Source: Flavobacterium cupreum
Lineage (GTDB): Bacteria; Bacteroidota; Bacteroidia; Flavobacteriales; Flavobacteriaceae
Direction: 5' to 3'
DNA length: 64,000 nucleotides
Assembly: GCF_003996965.1 (NCBI RefSeq)
Contig: NZ_QWDM01000001.1
Span: 588,775 to 652,774, forward strand
The notes under the pieces: generated by a model
Seen by the model: the letters and a program-made list of their open reading frames with translations, nothing else
The model's database searches: none
Told to the model about the DNA's origin: nothing
Position numbers and translations under genes: made by a program
In this document: in pieces, positions 43,045-51,873 of the stretch
How the letters are laid out: the number at the start of each line of letters is the position of its first letter
Position numbering within the stretch: the first letter of the stretch is position 1

Positions 43045-46000
43045 TTAAATAGAAGGGAAAAGACTCGTTTTAGCCATCTTGTCTGATGAAAATTCAACCG
43101 AAAGACCTTCACCGTAACTTTCCTGAAAATATTCCAGTCGAATTGGCACAAGCCCTTTCTTTAAAGTTACTTCTGATTTCTTTTCATCAAAACCATGCAA
43201 TCCGTCATTATCAATAAGCAGTTGGTTGTTGATGTAAAGTTTACTTCCGTCATCTGAAGCGATATAAAAAGTATATTTTCCATCTTCCGGAATATTCACG
43301 AAACCATTGTATACCAGGCCGTAATTATTAGAATCATGTTTGATTTTGTTCAGGTCAAAATCAGGAGCATATCCTTTATCGACCGGGGTTAGTTTACTGA
43401 AATCCGGTATTTTATTCCATTTTCCTTTATACAGACTATACTGTAATCCTGTTTTTTTATTGTAAAATATTTTTGAAATAACAGAACTGCAGGAGCCGTC
43501 ACCTGCCGGACATGCTATAGCATTTACGCGTGCAGGGACCGTAACCTCAAACGCTTTGGTGTAAAGCTGTGACTGGCGCGTTGGAGCCGAACCGTCAGTG
43601 GTGTAATATATCTTATCGGTACCTTTCTGCATAAATTCAACCTTCGCTTTCGTGTCCGATTCCAGCCCACTTTCATGGGTTGCAAATTCAGGTTTTTCGG
43701 CAATACTTCCGTAGGTTTTAAGGAATTCGTAATACGGTTTGTACACTTTATTGGTTTCACTGATAGACTGAATCGTTAGGAGTGCATTGTTCCAGCGGTC
43801 TCCAAATCCGTCAATTTCTTTTTTAGCAGTCGTAAGGTTGTATTCCAGGTTTTGACCAAATTGGGAAAGCGACATAATTTCGAACGGGCTGTACAGTCCG
43901 TCATTCCAGTCATTTAATAAACGGAATGCCTCGAAATTTTTCATGTACTTAATTTGTCCTTTTTTGCCTGAAAGAAGCTGTTGGTCATAATCCGGAAATT
44001 GTACCTCAACCGAAACTTTTGTACTAGTTGGAGCTTCCGGAACAAAAATACGGGTTTCAAAATCATTTCCCGCGTACGACCAGCTTCCTGCTTTAGGCTC
44101 TGAACTGTAAGGAATATTCTGCCCGTTGACCGTTACGGCTGTCGGAGGAAAAGAACACGGAAAACGAAGTTCATATCCTCTGGAAGTTAACATTCCGGGA
44201 AACGAACCTTCTACCGGTGCGATTACCACATGGCTCTTATTTCCGGATTGTTCTGAAGTTACAGTCGTATAGGTAAAAGCATTTTTCTTAAAATTGTTAT
44301 TATTGCCTTCATCCTCATACAATTTCAACGCGCCTTTTTTACCCGGATAAACAGAAAGAATAAGCGGGTTTAGCGGCTTTTCATCTGTTCTTTCTACTTT
44401 TGGCTGCATTGGAATAATGGCTCCCTCTTTTACAAAGACCGGAATATCTCCCAGAGTAAAAGGCATGGTGATTTTTCTACCGCCTTTCAGGATACTTCCG
44501 GTACTGCTTTCGTACCATTTCCCTTCCGGCAGCCAGGTTTCCTGCGCCACAGCTACACTACCCTTTTCAATCGGTTTGGTAACAGGGTTTACCATCATAT
44601 CACGACCAAACATGTATTGGTTGGGAATCGAATAGGCATTTTCTTCTTTTGGATAATCGTAATACATTGGGTGAACGGTAGAAACCCCGGTTTCATAGGT
44701 ATTACGGGCTTCATTGTATAAATAGGGTACCATCGCATATCGGGTCAGGTATGCTTCTCTCATGATAAGGAAGTTGTCCAGCGGATAGGCCCAGATACGT
44801 CTTTCGTGCTGTGGTGCGGCAGTAGCATGCGTTCTGAAGATCGGACTAAAAACACCCCATTGAATCCATCTGGTATAGAGTTCAGCGGTACCGGCATCTC
44901 CCTGGTGTCCCCCGATATCGTGGCTCCAGTATCCAAATCCGACATTTGCGGCCGTAGCGGTAAAATAAGGCTGGTAATTCAGTGATTCCCAGGATACATG
45001 TGTATCGCCCGAAAAGCCAATTTGGTACCTGTGATTTCCAAGACCGCCCCAACGGTGAAAAATAAGCGGACGCACCTTGTTCTGGCGTTCCATATCGCTG
45101 TAATGTACATAATTCAGGTAAATCGTCGGATTGACACCGGGAATATTGGTACTTCCCCATTGCTGCCAGTCCAGCCACCAGAAATCAACACCTGCTTTTT
45201 CGATCGGATGCAGCACCAGATTCATATAATTGGTTGCAAATTTTTTATCGGTAATGTCAAAAGGCACATATTTTTTGGAAGCGGGATCAATTCCCATTGC
45301 CTTTGCCATTTCGGGATAGGCCTCTTCGTACGGCTGTATTCCGGAAGCCGGATGCAGGTTCAGGCAGGTTTTAAGATGCTGTTCATTGGTCCATTGTAAA
45401 AACTTTTCGGGAGAAGGAAACAAATTTTTATTCCAGGTAAAACCGGTCCATCCGGCATCTTCTCCGGCCTGATCTCTTTGGCGCTGTCCGTTTTTAAAGA
45501 ACTCCGGTAATGATTTTACGTGCCAGTCCATATCAATTACAAATACATCCAGCGGAACATCATGCATTTTAAACTCGCCGACAAGATCACGAAATTCAGT
45601 ATCCGAATATTCCCTGTAGCGTGACCACCAGGCACCAAAAGCAAATCTTGGCGGCATGGCGATTTTACCCGCAATATCGGTATAGTCTTTTAAAGCGGTT
45701 TTATAATCAGAATCGTAGGCAAACAAATACAGATCCTGAGGTTTATCTCCCGGACGCGCCATGACCCACGGCCATTCTGAATTATCAAAAAGCGGGCGTT
45801 CGCTGTCGTCTATCAGGTACCATCCGTCACGTGATATTATACCATTTTCCAGTTCTTTGGCCGGGCCGTTAACCCCATCTAAAGTACGGGTGGTACCCAG
45901 CAGGTTTTTGGTGTTTGCCAACCCGGGTTTCCAGGCAACAGACTTTCCGTTTACCATAAAATCTACGCTCAGATTTTTGTCGGTAAATTTCCCTTCACTG

Positions 46001-46293
46001 GTTTTATAGCGCAGTTTTAGAACATCGGTTGTAATTTGCAGTTCCCCTTTAGTTTCTTTTTTAGTGAAAGATGGTACCGGAAGGTTTCTATTGACAAAGG
46101 TCAGCGAAGCATTATCTGTAAATTTTCCATCTGCACTCCATTCCATTCGTATTACACGTGGCGAAAGCACGGTAAACCTGGCATTGCCTGATACTATTAC
46201 TGCCTTCGGATTTGCTTCGGGTTTATAGTCCTGAGCCCTTAAAACAGCCGTAGCCAGACAAAAAATTGTAACTAAAAGTTTTGTTGTTTTCAT
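43045..46293 (-). CDS. GH31 glycoside hydrolase with chitobiase-C-like and PA14 domains
   Basis: A 1082-aa secreted enzyme from the ATG at 46293 (signal TTKLLVTIFCLATAVLRAQ); the frame upstream to 46350 precedes it. N-terminal beta-sandwich (20-200), GH31 barrel about 230-560 with nucleophile Asp in WWLDWQQW and acid Asp in GFSGDTHVSWES, C-terminal sheets, then a chitobiase C-like domain (KIYYTTDGSAPTRQSQLY) and a terminal PA14 module (GYAPDFDLNKI to the end, with YIASDDGSKLYIN) that may bind sugar. It likely cleaves an alpha-linked xylose, glucose or galactose residue. Last gene of the susC operon. Confidence 0.9.
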   Translation of the reverse strand: MKTTKLLVTIFCLATAVLRAQDYKPEANPKAVIVSGNARFTVLSPRVIRMEWSADGKFTDNASLTFVNRNLPVPSFTKKETKGELQITTDVLKLRYKTSEGKFTDKNLSVDFMVNGKSVAWKPGLANTKNLLGTTRTLDGVNGPAKELENGIISRDGWYLIDDSERPLFDNSEWPWVMARPGDKPQDLYLFAYDSDYKTALKDYTDIAGKIAMPPRFAFGAWWSRYREYSDTEFRDLVGEFKMHDVPLDVFVIDMDWHVKSLPEFFKNGQRQRDQAGEDAGWTGFTWNKNLFPSPEKFLQWTNEQHLKTCLNLHPASGIQPYEEAYPEMAKAMGIDPASKKYVPFDITDKKFATNYMNLVLHPIEKAGVDFWWLDWQQWGSTNIPGVNPTIYLNYVHYSDMERQNKVRPLIFHRWGGLGNHRYQIGFSGDTHVSWESLNYQPYFTATAANVGFGYWSHDIGGHQGDAGTAELYTRWIQWGVFSPIFRTHATAAPQHERRIWAYPLDNFLIMREAYLTRYAMVPYLYNEARNTYETGVSTVHPMYYDYPKEENAYSIPNQYMFGRDMMVNPVTKPIEKGSVAVAQETWLPEGKWYESSTGSILKGGRKITMPFTLGDIPVFVKEGAIIPMQPKVERTDEKPLNPLILSVYPGKKGALKLYEDEGNNNNFKKNAFTYTTVTSEQSGNKSHVVIAPVEGSFPGMLTSRGYELRFPCSFPPTAVTVNGQNIPYSSEPKAGSWSYAGNDFETRIFVPEAPTSTKVSVEVQFPDYDQQLLSGKKGQIKYMKNFEAFRLLNDWNDGLYSPFEIMSLSQFGQNLEYNLTTAKKEIDGFGDRWNNALLTIQSISETNKVYKPYYEFLKTYGSIAEKPEFATHESGLESDTKAKVEFMQKGTDKIYYTTDGSAPTRQSQLYTKAFEVTVPARVNAIACPAGDGSCSSVISKIFYNKKTGLQYSLYKGKWNKIPDFSKLTPVDKGYAPDFDLNKIKHDSNNYGLVYNGFVNIPEDGKYTFYIASDDGSKLYINNQLLIDNDGLHGFDEKKSEVTLKKGLVPIRLEYFQESYGEGLSVEFSSDKMAKTSLFPSI

Positions 46294-46324
46294 ATTCTCT
46301 TTTAAAATTAATCTTAAAATAAAT

Positions 46325-46385
46325 ACTTCCGGTCTCTCCATACTAATCATTGAATATAGACAATCTGAACGTTTTTACCGGAAGT
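46325..46385. repeat. ACTTCCGGT / ACCGGAAGT inverted repeat
   Basis: Nine-base arms at 46325-46333 and 46377-46385 flank a 43-base loop in the gap between the GH43-RICIN and GH31 genes. It could be an RNA hairpin between two operon genes or a protein site. The evidence is the pairing alone. Confidence 0.3.
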
Positions 46386-46405
46386 TTTTATTTTTATGCT
46401 GCTTT

Positions 46406-48532
46406 TTATTTTTTAATAAATCGTTTGGTAATTTTTGCCCCGTCTTTTTCAAAAACCGTAAAATAAATTCCCGTTGCCAAACCGGAAACATCAATGCTGT
46501 TTTCTTTTACGATTTGCTGTTTCACCAGGCTTCCTGATTCTGAAAAAACACGAACCGGAATACCTGACATTTCAGTGGTAAAGAAAAGGGTATCCTTTAC
46601 CGGATTTGGATATACATTTAAAGGTGACGACGTTTCATCCGTATTATTTAACGCGCCATTTGCTGGTTTGGCTGTGCCCAAGGTTGTGGCGGGTTTTACC
46701 AAATCCAGTTTCCAGCGTTGTGCATCGTTGCCATTATCGGTCCATTGCTGTACATTGGCGCCGGGTTCGGCTGAGTTATTGGCTACATCAAGGCATAAAG
46801 TAGTATTTTTATGCGTCACTTTAAAATAGCCGTCAGGCATCAGTTCAATTTTCCAGCGCTGTGCATTGGTCCCCAGATCGCCCCATTGCTGTACATTGGC
46901 ACCTGGCTGACTGCTGTTGTTGTCCACATCCAGGCATTGATTGGTGCCCCTGTGGGTTAATTTATAAAAACCATCGGATTCTTTTGTAATAACCCAGCGT
47001 TGCGCATCGGTTTCATTAGGGTTATGCTGCTGCACGTTGGCCCCCTGCTGCGTACTGCCACCACTCACATCCAGTCTTTGGTTGGTTCCTTTATGGGTCA
47101 GCCTGTAAACGCCGCCGGAGATAATCGGCACTTCAATCAGATCCAGTTTCCAGCGCTGTGCATCGGTGCCCAGATCGCTCCATTGCTGCACATTGGCACC
47201 CGGCTGGCTGCTGTTGTTGTCTACATCCAGGCACTGGGTGGTTCCTTTATGGGTCAGCTTGCAATACCCGTCTGACATCATTTCGATTTTCCAGCGCTGT
47301 GCATCATTATTGTTGTCTGCCGATTGCTGTACGTTTGCACCCTGAGCACTGCTGTTCTGAAAAACATCCAGGCACTGATTGGTTCCTTTGTGTGTAAGTT
47401 TATAAAAACCATCTGACTCCAGCGTAACGACCCATCGTTGGGCATCATTGCCATTGTCTGTACTTTGCTGTACGTTTGTTCCTGATGTGCTTCCGTTATT
47501 AAAGACATCCAGACATTGATTGGTTCCTTTGTGTGTTAACTTATAAATTCCCCCTGAAACGATACTTTGTGTAGGACAGGATTGGTCGGGAACCCTTGGA
47601 GCCACCCCGTAGTTGGTCATATTCACAGGTTCGATCTGATCGGCGGAATTGAAATACATTCTGTCAATCGCAATTTTACGGTCTCCCGAAGTACCATTTT
47701 CATATCGGTGGTAAATGATGTAGTATTCATCACAGTTTCCCATTTTCAATACACCATGATGTCCCGGGCCTTTGTCTTCCGCATTAGAACTTAAGATTTT
47801 ACTTCTGTAGGTCCAGGGTCCCATAGGTGAATTGGAAGTCGAGTACTGCACATTGTAGGTATCATTAAACCAGGATCCATTGGAATACATCATATAATAA
47901 ATTCCTTTGCGCTTGACCATATAGGGTCCCTCGGTATAATTGGGAGGCGTTATATCTGTTGGTCCCGTGGCCAGCGAAACCATATCGGGATTTAATTTAC
48001 GTACCACCATTCTGCTTTTACCGGATCCCCCGTAATAAATATAAGCTTGTCCGTCATCATCAATAAAGACATTGGCGTCAATAATATCATCGGTATAAGG
48101 ATCTGTGGCGATAAGGGGCGCCCCAATATCCGTAAAAGGGCCGATAGGCGTGTTCCCCACAGCAAGCCCTATTTTGGTTTCGGCGGTATAGTAGAAATAA
48201 TATTTATTATTGCGAAACACCACTGCCGGTGCCCAGCCGTTATATTGTGCCCACGGACTATCGGGAAATAAATCAAAAATAAGCCCCTCGTCTATCCAGT
48301 TCGTAAGATCGGTTGAGGAATAGGCATGGAATTGTGTGCCGTAAATCGCAGTGGTATAGATATAATATTTATTGTTAAAGTAATGAATCTCAGGATCTGC
48401 TCCTGTAAACAAAGGGTTCCCGCTTAATTGTGCCTGCACGGAAGTGCCCAGGCACATAAAGATTAAAAATGCTGCCAGACGCAATTTCAGTTTTGCAATG
48501 GAAGTATAACTATTTATTTTAATTCGTATCAT
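46406..48532 (-). CDS. GH43 glycoside hydrolase with six RICIN repeats and type IX tail
   Basis: A 708-aa secreted enzyme from the ATG at 48532 (signal ending GTSVQAQ). GH43 five-blade propeller about 38-320 with catalytic residues in FTGADPEIHYF, IIDANVFIDDDG and TEGPYMVKRKG. Residues about 326-616 hold six repeats of about 48 aa (KLTHKGTNQCLDV, AQRW), i.e. two beta-trefoil RICIN/CBM13-like units probably binding xylan or galactose. The last 65 residues are a T9SS sorting domain. Alpha-arabinofuranosidase or beta-xylosidase are the usual activities. It is behind susE/F in the operon. Confidence 0.9.
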   Translation of the reverse strand: MIRIKINSYTSIAKLKLRLAAFLIFMCLGTSVQAQLSGNPLFTGADPEIHYFNNKYYIYTTAIYGTQFHAYSSTDLTNWIDEGLIFDLFPDSPWAQYNGWAPAVVFRNNKYYFYYTAETKIGLAVGNTPIGPFTDIGAPLIATDPYTDDIIDANVFIDDDGQAYIYYGGSGKSRMVVRKLNPDMVSLATGPTDITPPNYTEGPYMVKRKGIYYMMYSNGSWFNDTYNVQYSTSNSPMGPWTYRSKILSSNAEDKGPGHHGVLKMGNCDEYYIIYHRYENGTSGDRKIAIDRMYFNSADQIEPVNMTNYGVAPRVPDQSCPTQSIVSGGIYKLTHKGTNQCLDVFNNGSTSGTNVQQSTDNGNDAQRWVVTLESDGFYKLTHKGTNQCLDVFQNSSAQGANVQQSADNNNDAQRWKIEMMSDGYCKLTHKGTTQCLDVDNNSSQPGANVQQWSDLGTDAQRWKLDLIEVPIISGGVYRLTHKGTNQRLDVSGGSTQQGANVQQHNPNETDAQRWVITKESDGFYKLTHRGTNQCLDVDNNSSQPGANVQQWGDLGTNAQRWKIELMPDGYFKVTHKNTTLCLDVANNSAEPGANVQQWTDNGNDAQRWKLDLVKPATTLGTAKPANGALNNTDETSSPLNVYPNPVKDTLFFTTEMSGIPVRVFSESGSLVKQQIVKENSIDVSGLATGIYFTVFEKDGAKITKRFIKK

Positions 48533-48581
48533 AATTCGTAGTGTTTGAACTTTATTTATAATAAATTGTTTTGTGATTTTT

Positions 48582-48610
48582 TCCTGTCCGTTTTCAAAAC
48601 GAGTACAGGA
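48582..48610. other. Hairpin in the leader of the GH43-RICIN gene
   Basis: TCCTGTCCGTTTT, one base and AAAACGAGTACAGGA can fold into a stem with a small internal loop, 50 bp upstream of the start at 48532. No T-run follows on the minus strand, so it is not a terminator in that direction. It may protect or process the operon transcript. The remainder of the 48533-48781 gap is featureless. Confidence 0.35.
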
Positions 48611-48781
48611 TGCCATTCAGCTAAATGGATTTTCAATCACTGTTTTATTCAAAAAGCAACTTATGCGTAAGAAATGAAATGAGTAAAGCTGTATGAAATA
48701 CCCGAAAGTACTTTTGATAAGAGTCCAAAACTTTCCAACACAGAATCGGCTGAAAAGTTTTGATTTTCTCTTTTTAAAATA

Positions 48782-49945
48782 TTACAGCTTTTTGAATACT
48801 ATAGTCATTTTCGCCGGATTAATGGTAAGTTCATATTGTCCTGCTGTTGCAACAACCCATTTATTATCCGGCTGGCCGTTTGGCATCAGGGACATTGTGG
48901 TAATATCGTTTCCATCCCCTTTCAGTACGGTACCGCCTACCTGAGGCATTAAAAAACGACCACCCCAGTTCCCCAGATCCAATGCCAGTTTGAATTCACC
49001 TGCATCAAATTGTCCGGTAAACGTAAACACTTCAGGATTTTTAGGATCCCAGATCATGGGTTTGGCTTTTCCAATATCCCAGCCTATTCCGGTTATGGCA
49101 TTTCCGACCATGTACACATTTTCGTAAGGTACATATCCGAAAGCATAGATTCCCTGATCAATATCCATATAGAAAGAATGACGGCCTGCCTGGGCTACTT
49201 TAAAAACATTATCGTCTGTTCTGGGTTCCGTTTCGTTATACACAATTTTATTTCCGGCAACCGGATCGTAAGAAGGTAACTCACTGCCTGGTTTTTCGAT
49301 AACCTTGAAAGAACCCACTGAAAAATCACCGGTAAAATTGTAGATCGTTCTTTCCGTTTTTTCTGGTAAAATTTTACCAGTACTGTAATCCCAGCTGCCG
49401 CTTATGGCATCGCCAACCATAAAGAGCGGTAACGGGCCCGGGCTGAAACTAGTGGCAATAAAAGTAGTGGTTGACACCTCGGGTTTCTGAAACTGTGCAC
49501 CATTATCGACTCTTGCTATTATTTGTACCTGAAGCGTTGTGGCCACATCGCCCGGACGTTTAAAATTTTTCAGCAATAAAGCGTTGAGTTCTTTTACCGT
49601 ATATGATTTAGTGAAAACTCCTGCCGGAATTTCTTCTGTAATAGTCGTACTGGTTCCGGGCGCGGAACCTTCGCCAAAATTATTACCCGCGATATCCATA
49701 CGGAAAAAATACGTCAGAGTAGTTCCGGTTCCTCTGTCATTTCCTTTTGTCCAGGTAAAAGTGATGGCGTTTGCAGCTTCGTTCTCTTTTTTCAAAACCA
49801 CCTCATTACCGGAAAGGGTCATTGTTAAAGGATTGGCGAAATCAGGCTCCTTAAGCCAGTCCGCATCCTCAATTCCTTTGTCTTCACAAGAGACAAGAAC
49901 CAAACTCATTATTATAAATGAGATAATATTTTTTATATTTTTCAT
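48782..49945 (-). CDS. SusE/SusF-like outer-membrane glycan-binding lipoprotein
   Basis: A 387-aa lipoprotein (SLVLVSC, Cys at 20). Residues about 20-170 form a SusE-like N-terminal beta domain (FANPLTMTLSGNEVVLKKENEAA), residues about 175-385 two SusF/SusE-type starch-binding-like modules (LFMVGDAISGSWDYS; VYMVGNAITGIGWDIG, with WVVATAGQYELTINPAKMTI). It binds polysaccharide at the surface and hands it to SusC/D. Directly behind susD with a 16-bp gap. Confidence 0.9.
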   Translation of the reverse strand: MKNIKNIISFIIMSLVLVSCEDKGIEDADWLKEPDFANPLTMTLSGNEVVLKKENEAANAITFTWTKGNDRGTGTTLTYFFRMDIAGNNFGEGSAPGTSTTITEEIPAGVFTKSYTVKELNALLLKNFKRPGDVATTLQVQIIARVDNGAQFQKPEVSTTTFIATSFSPGPLPLFMVGDAISGSWDYSTGKILPEKTERTIYNFTGDFSVGSFKVIEKPGSELPSYDPVAGNKIVYNETEPRTDDNVFKVAQAGRHSFYMDIDQGIYAFGYVPYENVYMVGNAITGIGWDIGKAKPMIWDPKNPEVFTFTGQFDAGEFKLALDLGNWGGRFLMPQVGGTVLKGDGNDITTMSLMPNGQPDNKWVVATAGQYELTINPAKMTIVFKKL

Positions 49946-49961
49946 TTGTTTTGATTTTTAG

Positions 49962-51854
49962 TTATTTGTCCCAGAAAGGCGCCTGAACCAGGTTAGGATT
50001 CTTTTCGATTTCAGCCAGGTAAATCGGAAACCAGTAAAAAGGCTTTCTGTACACGCGGTTCTGATACGCTGTTCTTTTGTAAAATTCGGCCGCAGTTTTC
50101 CCGTTAAAATTCATTCCGTAGAAAGGACCGGTTAAAACGGTTTCGGCCAGTTTCCATCTTCTCAAATCGTCATAACGGATTCCTTCCGTACACAATTCGA
50201 CTCTTCGTTCCATCCTGATCACTTTTCGAATGCTTTCCGGATCACTGTCGACGTGTATATTTTGCGCATCTGTTCCGCCTGTTGTATAGGTTCGTACTCC
50301 TGCTCTTTCCCTGATTTTATTCAGGTAAATCAAAACTTCAGGATTCCCCGGATCGGATTCATTAAGTGCTTCGGCATAATTCAGATAGGCTTCACCTAAT
50401 CGGTACAGAATTCCGTGACGCGGTGCAAAGTAGCCGTTGATCGGGTTTCTGGTCGGGTCTGTTCTTTTTCGTGCCAGATAGCCATTTTGGGGTGCATCAT
50501 GTGTATTGTTGTTGTCTTTTTTGCCATTCCAGAATTCCAGTTTTCGGCCTTTATCTTTTCCTGCATTATCTCCGTCGGTATACCAGGCGCCATCAAAATT
50601 AACGGCCAGGTAAAATCTCGGTTCACGATTGCAGTACATATTATAAGTCCCCGCCAGCGTTACCAGTCCGGGGCTTTTCACTTCATTGAATTTGGTTACG
50701 CCGTTAGTCCAGTAACCGTCCTGTACCGAAAAACCATTTTCTATGTAGCCTGAATTTGCGTCCGTGATCGGAAGGCCGTTTGCTGTAAAAAACGCATCGA
50801 CCAAAGATTGTGTTACGCCATATCCTCCGGCACCGCCGCTTCCGCTGGGTGCAGTGTGCCTGTCATATTCCCTTGAATCCACATTTGGACGGGCAAACAA
50901 TACTTCGGTATTTCCCTTACTGGCTTCTATTAGATGCAGGTTCTGGCAGGATAAAAAAGGATCTATTTTCCCTGCCGCATTCATTTCCGTATATAATTTA
51001 TGTCCTGCTGCTTCTGCACTCAGAATTAAATCTTTGCTGGCTTCTGCAGCGATCTTCCATTTATTGGCATCGTATGTTCCGTTAAATAAAGCCTTACCGT
51101 CTTTGGTCATATGGTTCGCATATTCTGAATTACCATTTACCAGCGGACTTGCAGCAAAAAGCAGCATTCTGGCTCTGACCGCTTTGCACATAATAGAAGT
51201 TGCGCGGCCAAATTTTCTTCCGTCTGAATACGATGCCGGTAAAATTAGTTCTACCTCTTTCAGTTCCTTATTGATCCAGCTTACAATATCATCATACGGG
51301 GTTTGTCCTACCTGTAAATCGGAAAGGTTATAGTTTACGGGCGTAATTTCATCGGGACTGAAAGGAATTGGCCCGTAGGTATTTATTAAAAGGGCATAAT
51401 AATACGCTTTTAAAAAACGGCACTCTGCCACCATTAGCCTTACCTCATCGGCATTTAGATTTTGTTCCGGTAAAGGCTTAATGTTTTTGATCAGCAGGTT
51501 GCATTCCCTGATTCTTTGCGGAAGATTATTCCAGTAGCCTGGGGTCCATTGTGATCCTACCGACCAGTCTCCCAGAATAAAAGGGATGACCTGCCAGTCG
51601 TACTGACGCCATCTTTCTGATGGTGTCATATCATCTCCCAGAATCTCCCATCCAAGACTGCGCGTATAGCCCCAGGTAGGGTCAGGAATTCTGGAGTAGC
51701 AGCCTGCCAGCCAGTTTTCGGTTTTGGTTTTACTCTCAAAAACACCATCCAGCGTAAGTTCGGTATCGCTCTCCTTATCGAGGTAATCAGAACACGAAGA
51801 CGATAAAAATAATCCCAGAATAAGGAATATTGCTCTAATGTATATATTTTTCAT
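49962..51854 (-). CDS. susD: SusD/RagB-family outer-membrane lipoprotein
   Basis: A 630-aa surface lipoprotein (LFLSSSCSDYLDKESD, Cys near 21). The helical SusD fold with TPR units is evident: ENWLAGCYSRIPDP, AECRFLKAYYYALLINTYGPIPF, LGEAYLNYAEALNE, YLNKIRERAGV and RMERRVELCTEGIRYDDLRRW. It forms the lid of the SusC channel and captures the glycan. It lies 19 bp behind susC, the invariant order for this pair. Confidence 0.96.
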   Translation of the reverse strand: MKNIYIRAIFLILGLFLSSSCSDYLDKESDTELTLDGVFESKTKTENWLAGCYSRIPDPTWGYTRSLGWEILGDDMTPSERWRQYDWQVIPFILGDWSVGSQWTPGYWNNLPQRIRECNLLIKNIKPLPEQNLNADEVRLMVAECRFLKAYYYALLINTYGPIPFSPDEITPVNYNLSDLQVGQTPYDDIVSWINKELKEVELILPASYSDGRKFGRATSIMCKAVRARMLLFAASPLVNGNSEYANHMTKDGKALFNGTYDANKWKIAAEASKDLILSAEAAGHKLYTEMNAAGKIDPFLSCQNLHLIEASKGNTEVLFARPNVDSREYDRHTAPSGSGGAGGYGVTQSLVDAFFTANGLPITDANSGYIENGFSVQDGYWTNGVTKFNEVKSPGLVTLAGTYNMYCNREPRFYLAVNFDGAWYTDGDNAGKDKGRKLEFWNGKKDNNNTHDAPQNGYLARKRTDPTRNPINGYFAPRHGILYRLGEAYLNYAEALNESDPGNPEVLIYLNKIRERAGVRTYTTGGTDAQNIHVDSDPESIRKVIRMERRVELCTEGIRYDDLRRWKLAETVLTGPFYGMNFNGKTAAEFYKRTAYQNRVYRKPFYWFPIYLAEIEKNPNLVQAPFWDK

Positions 51855-51873
51855 TTGAATTGATTTTTTAAAA

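Noticed and set aside
46494..47397. Plus-strand frames of 65-111 aa opposite the RICIN repeats
   Set aside because: They mirror the repeated coding sequence of the GH43 gene and recur with its period.
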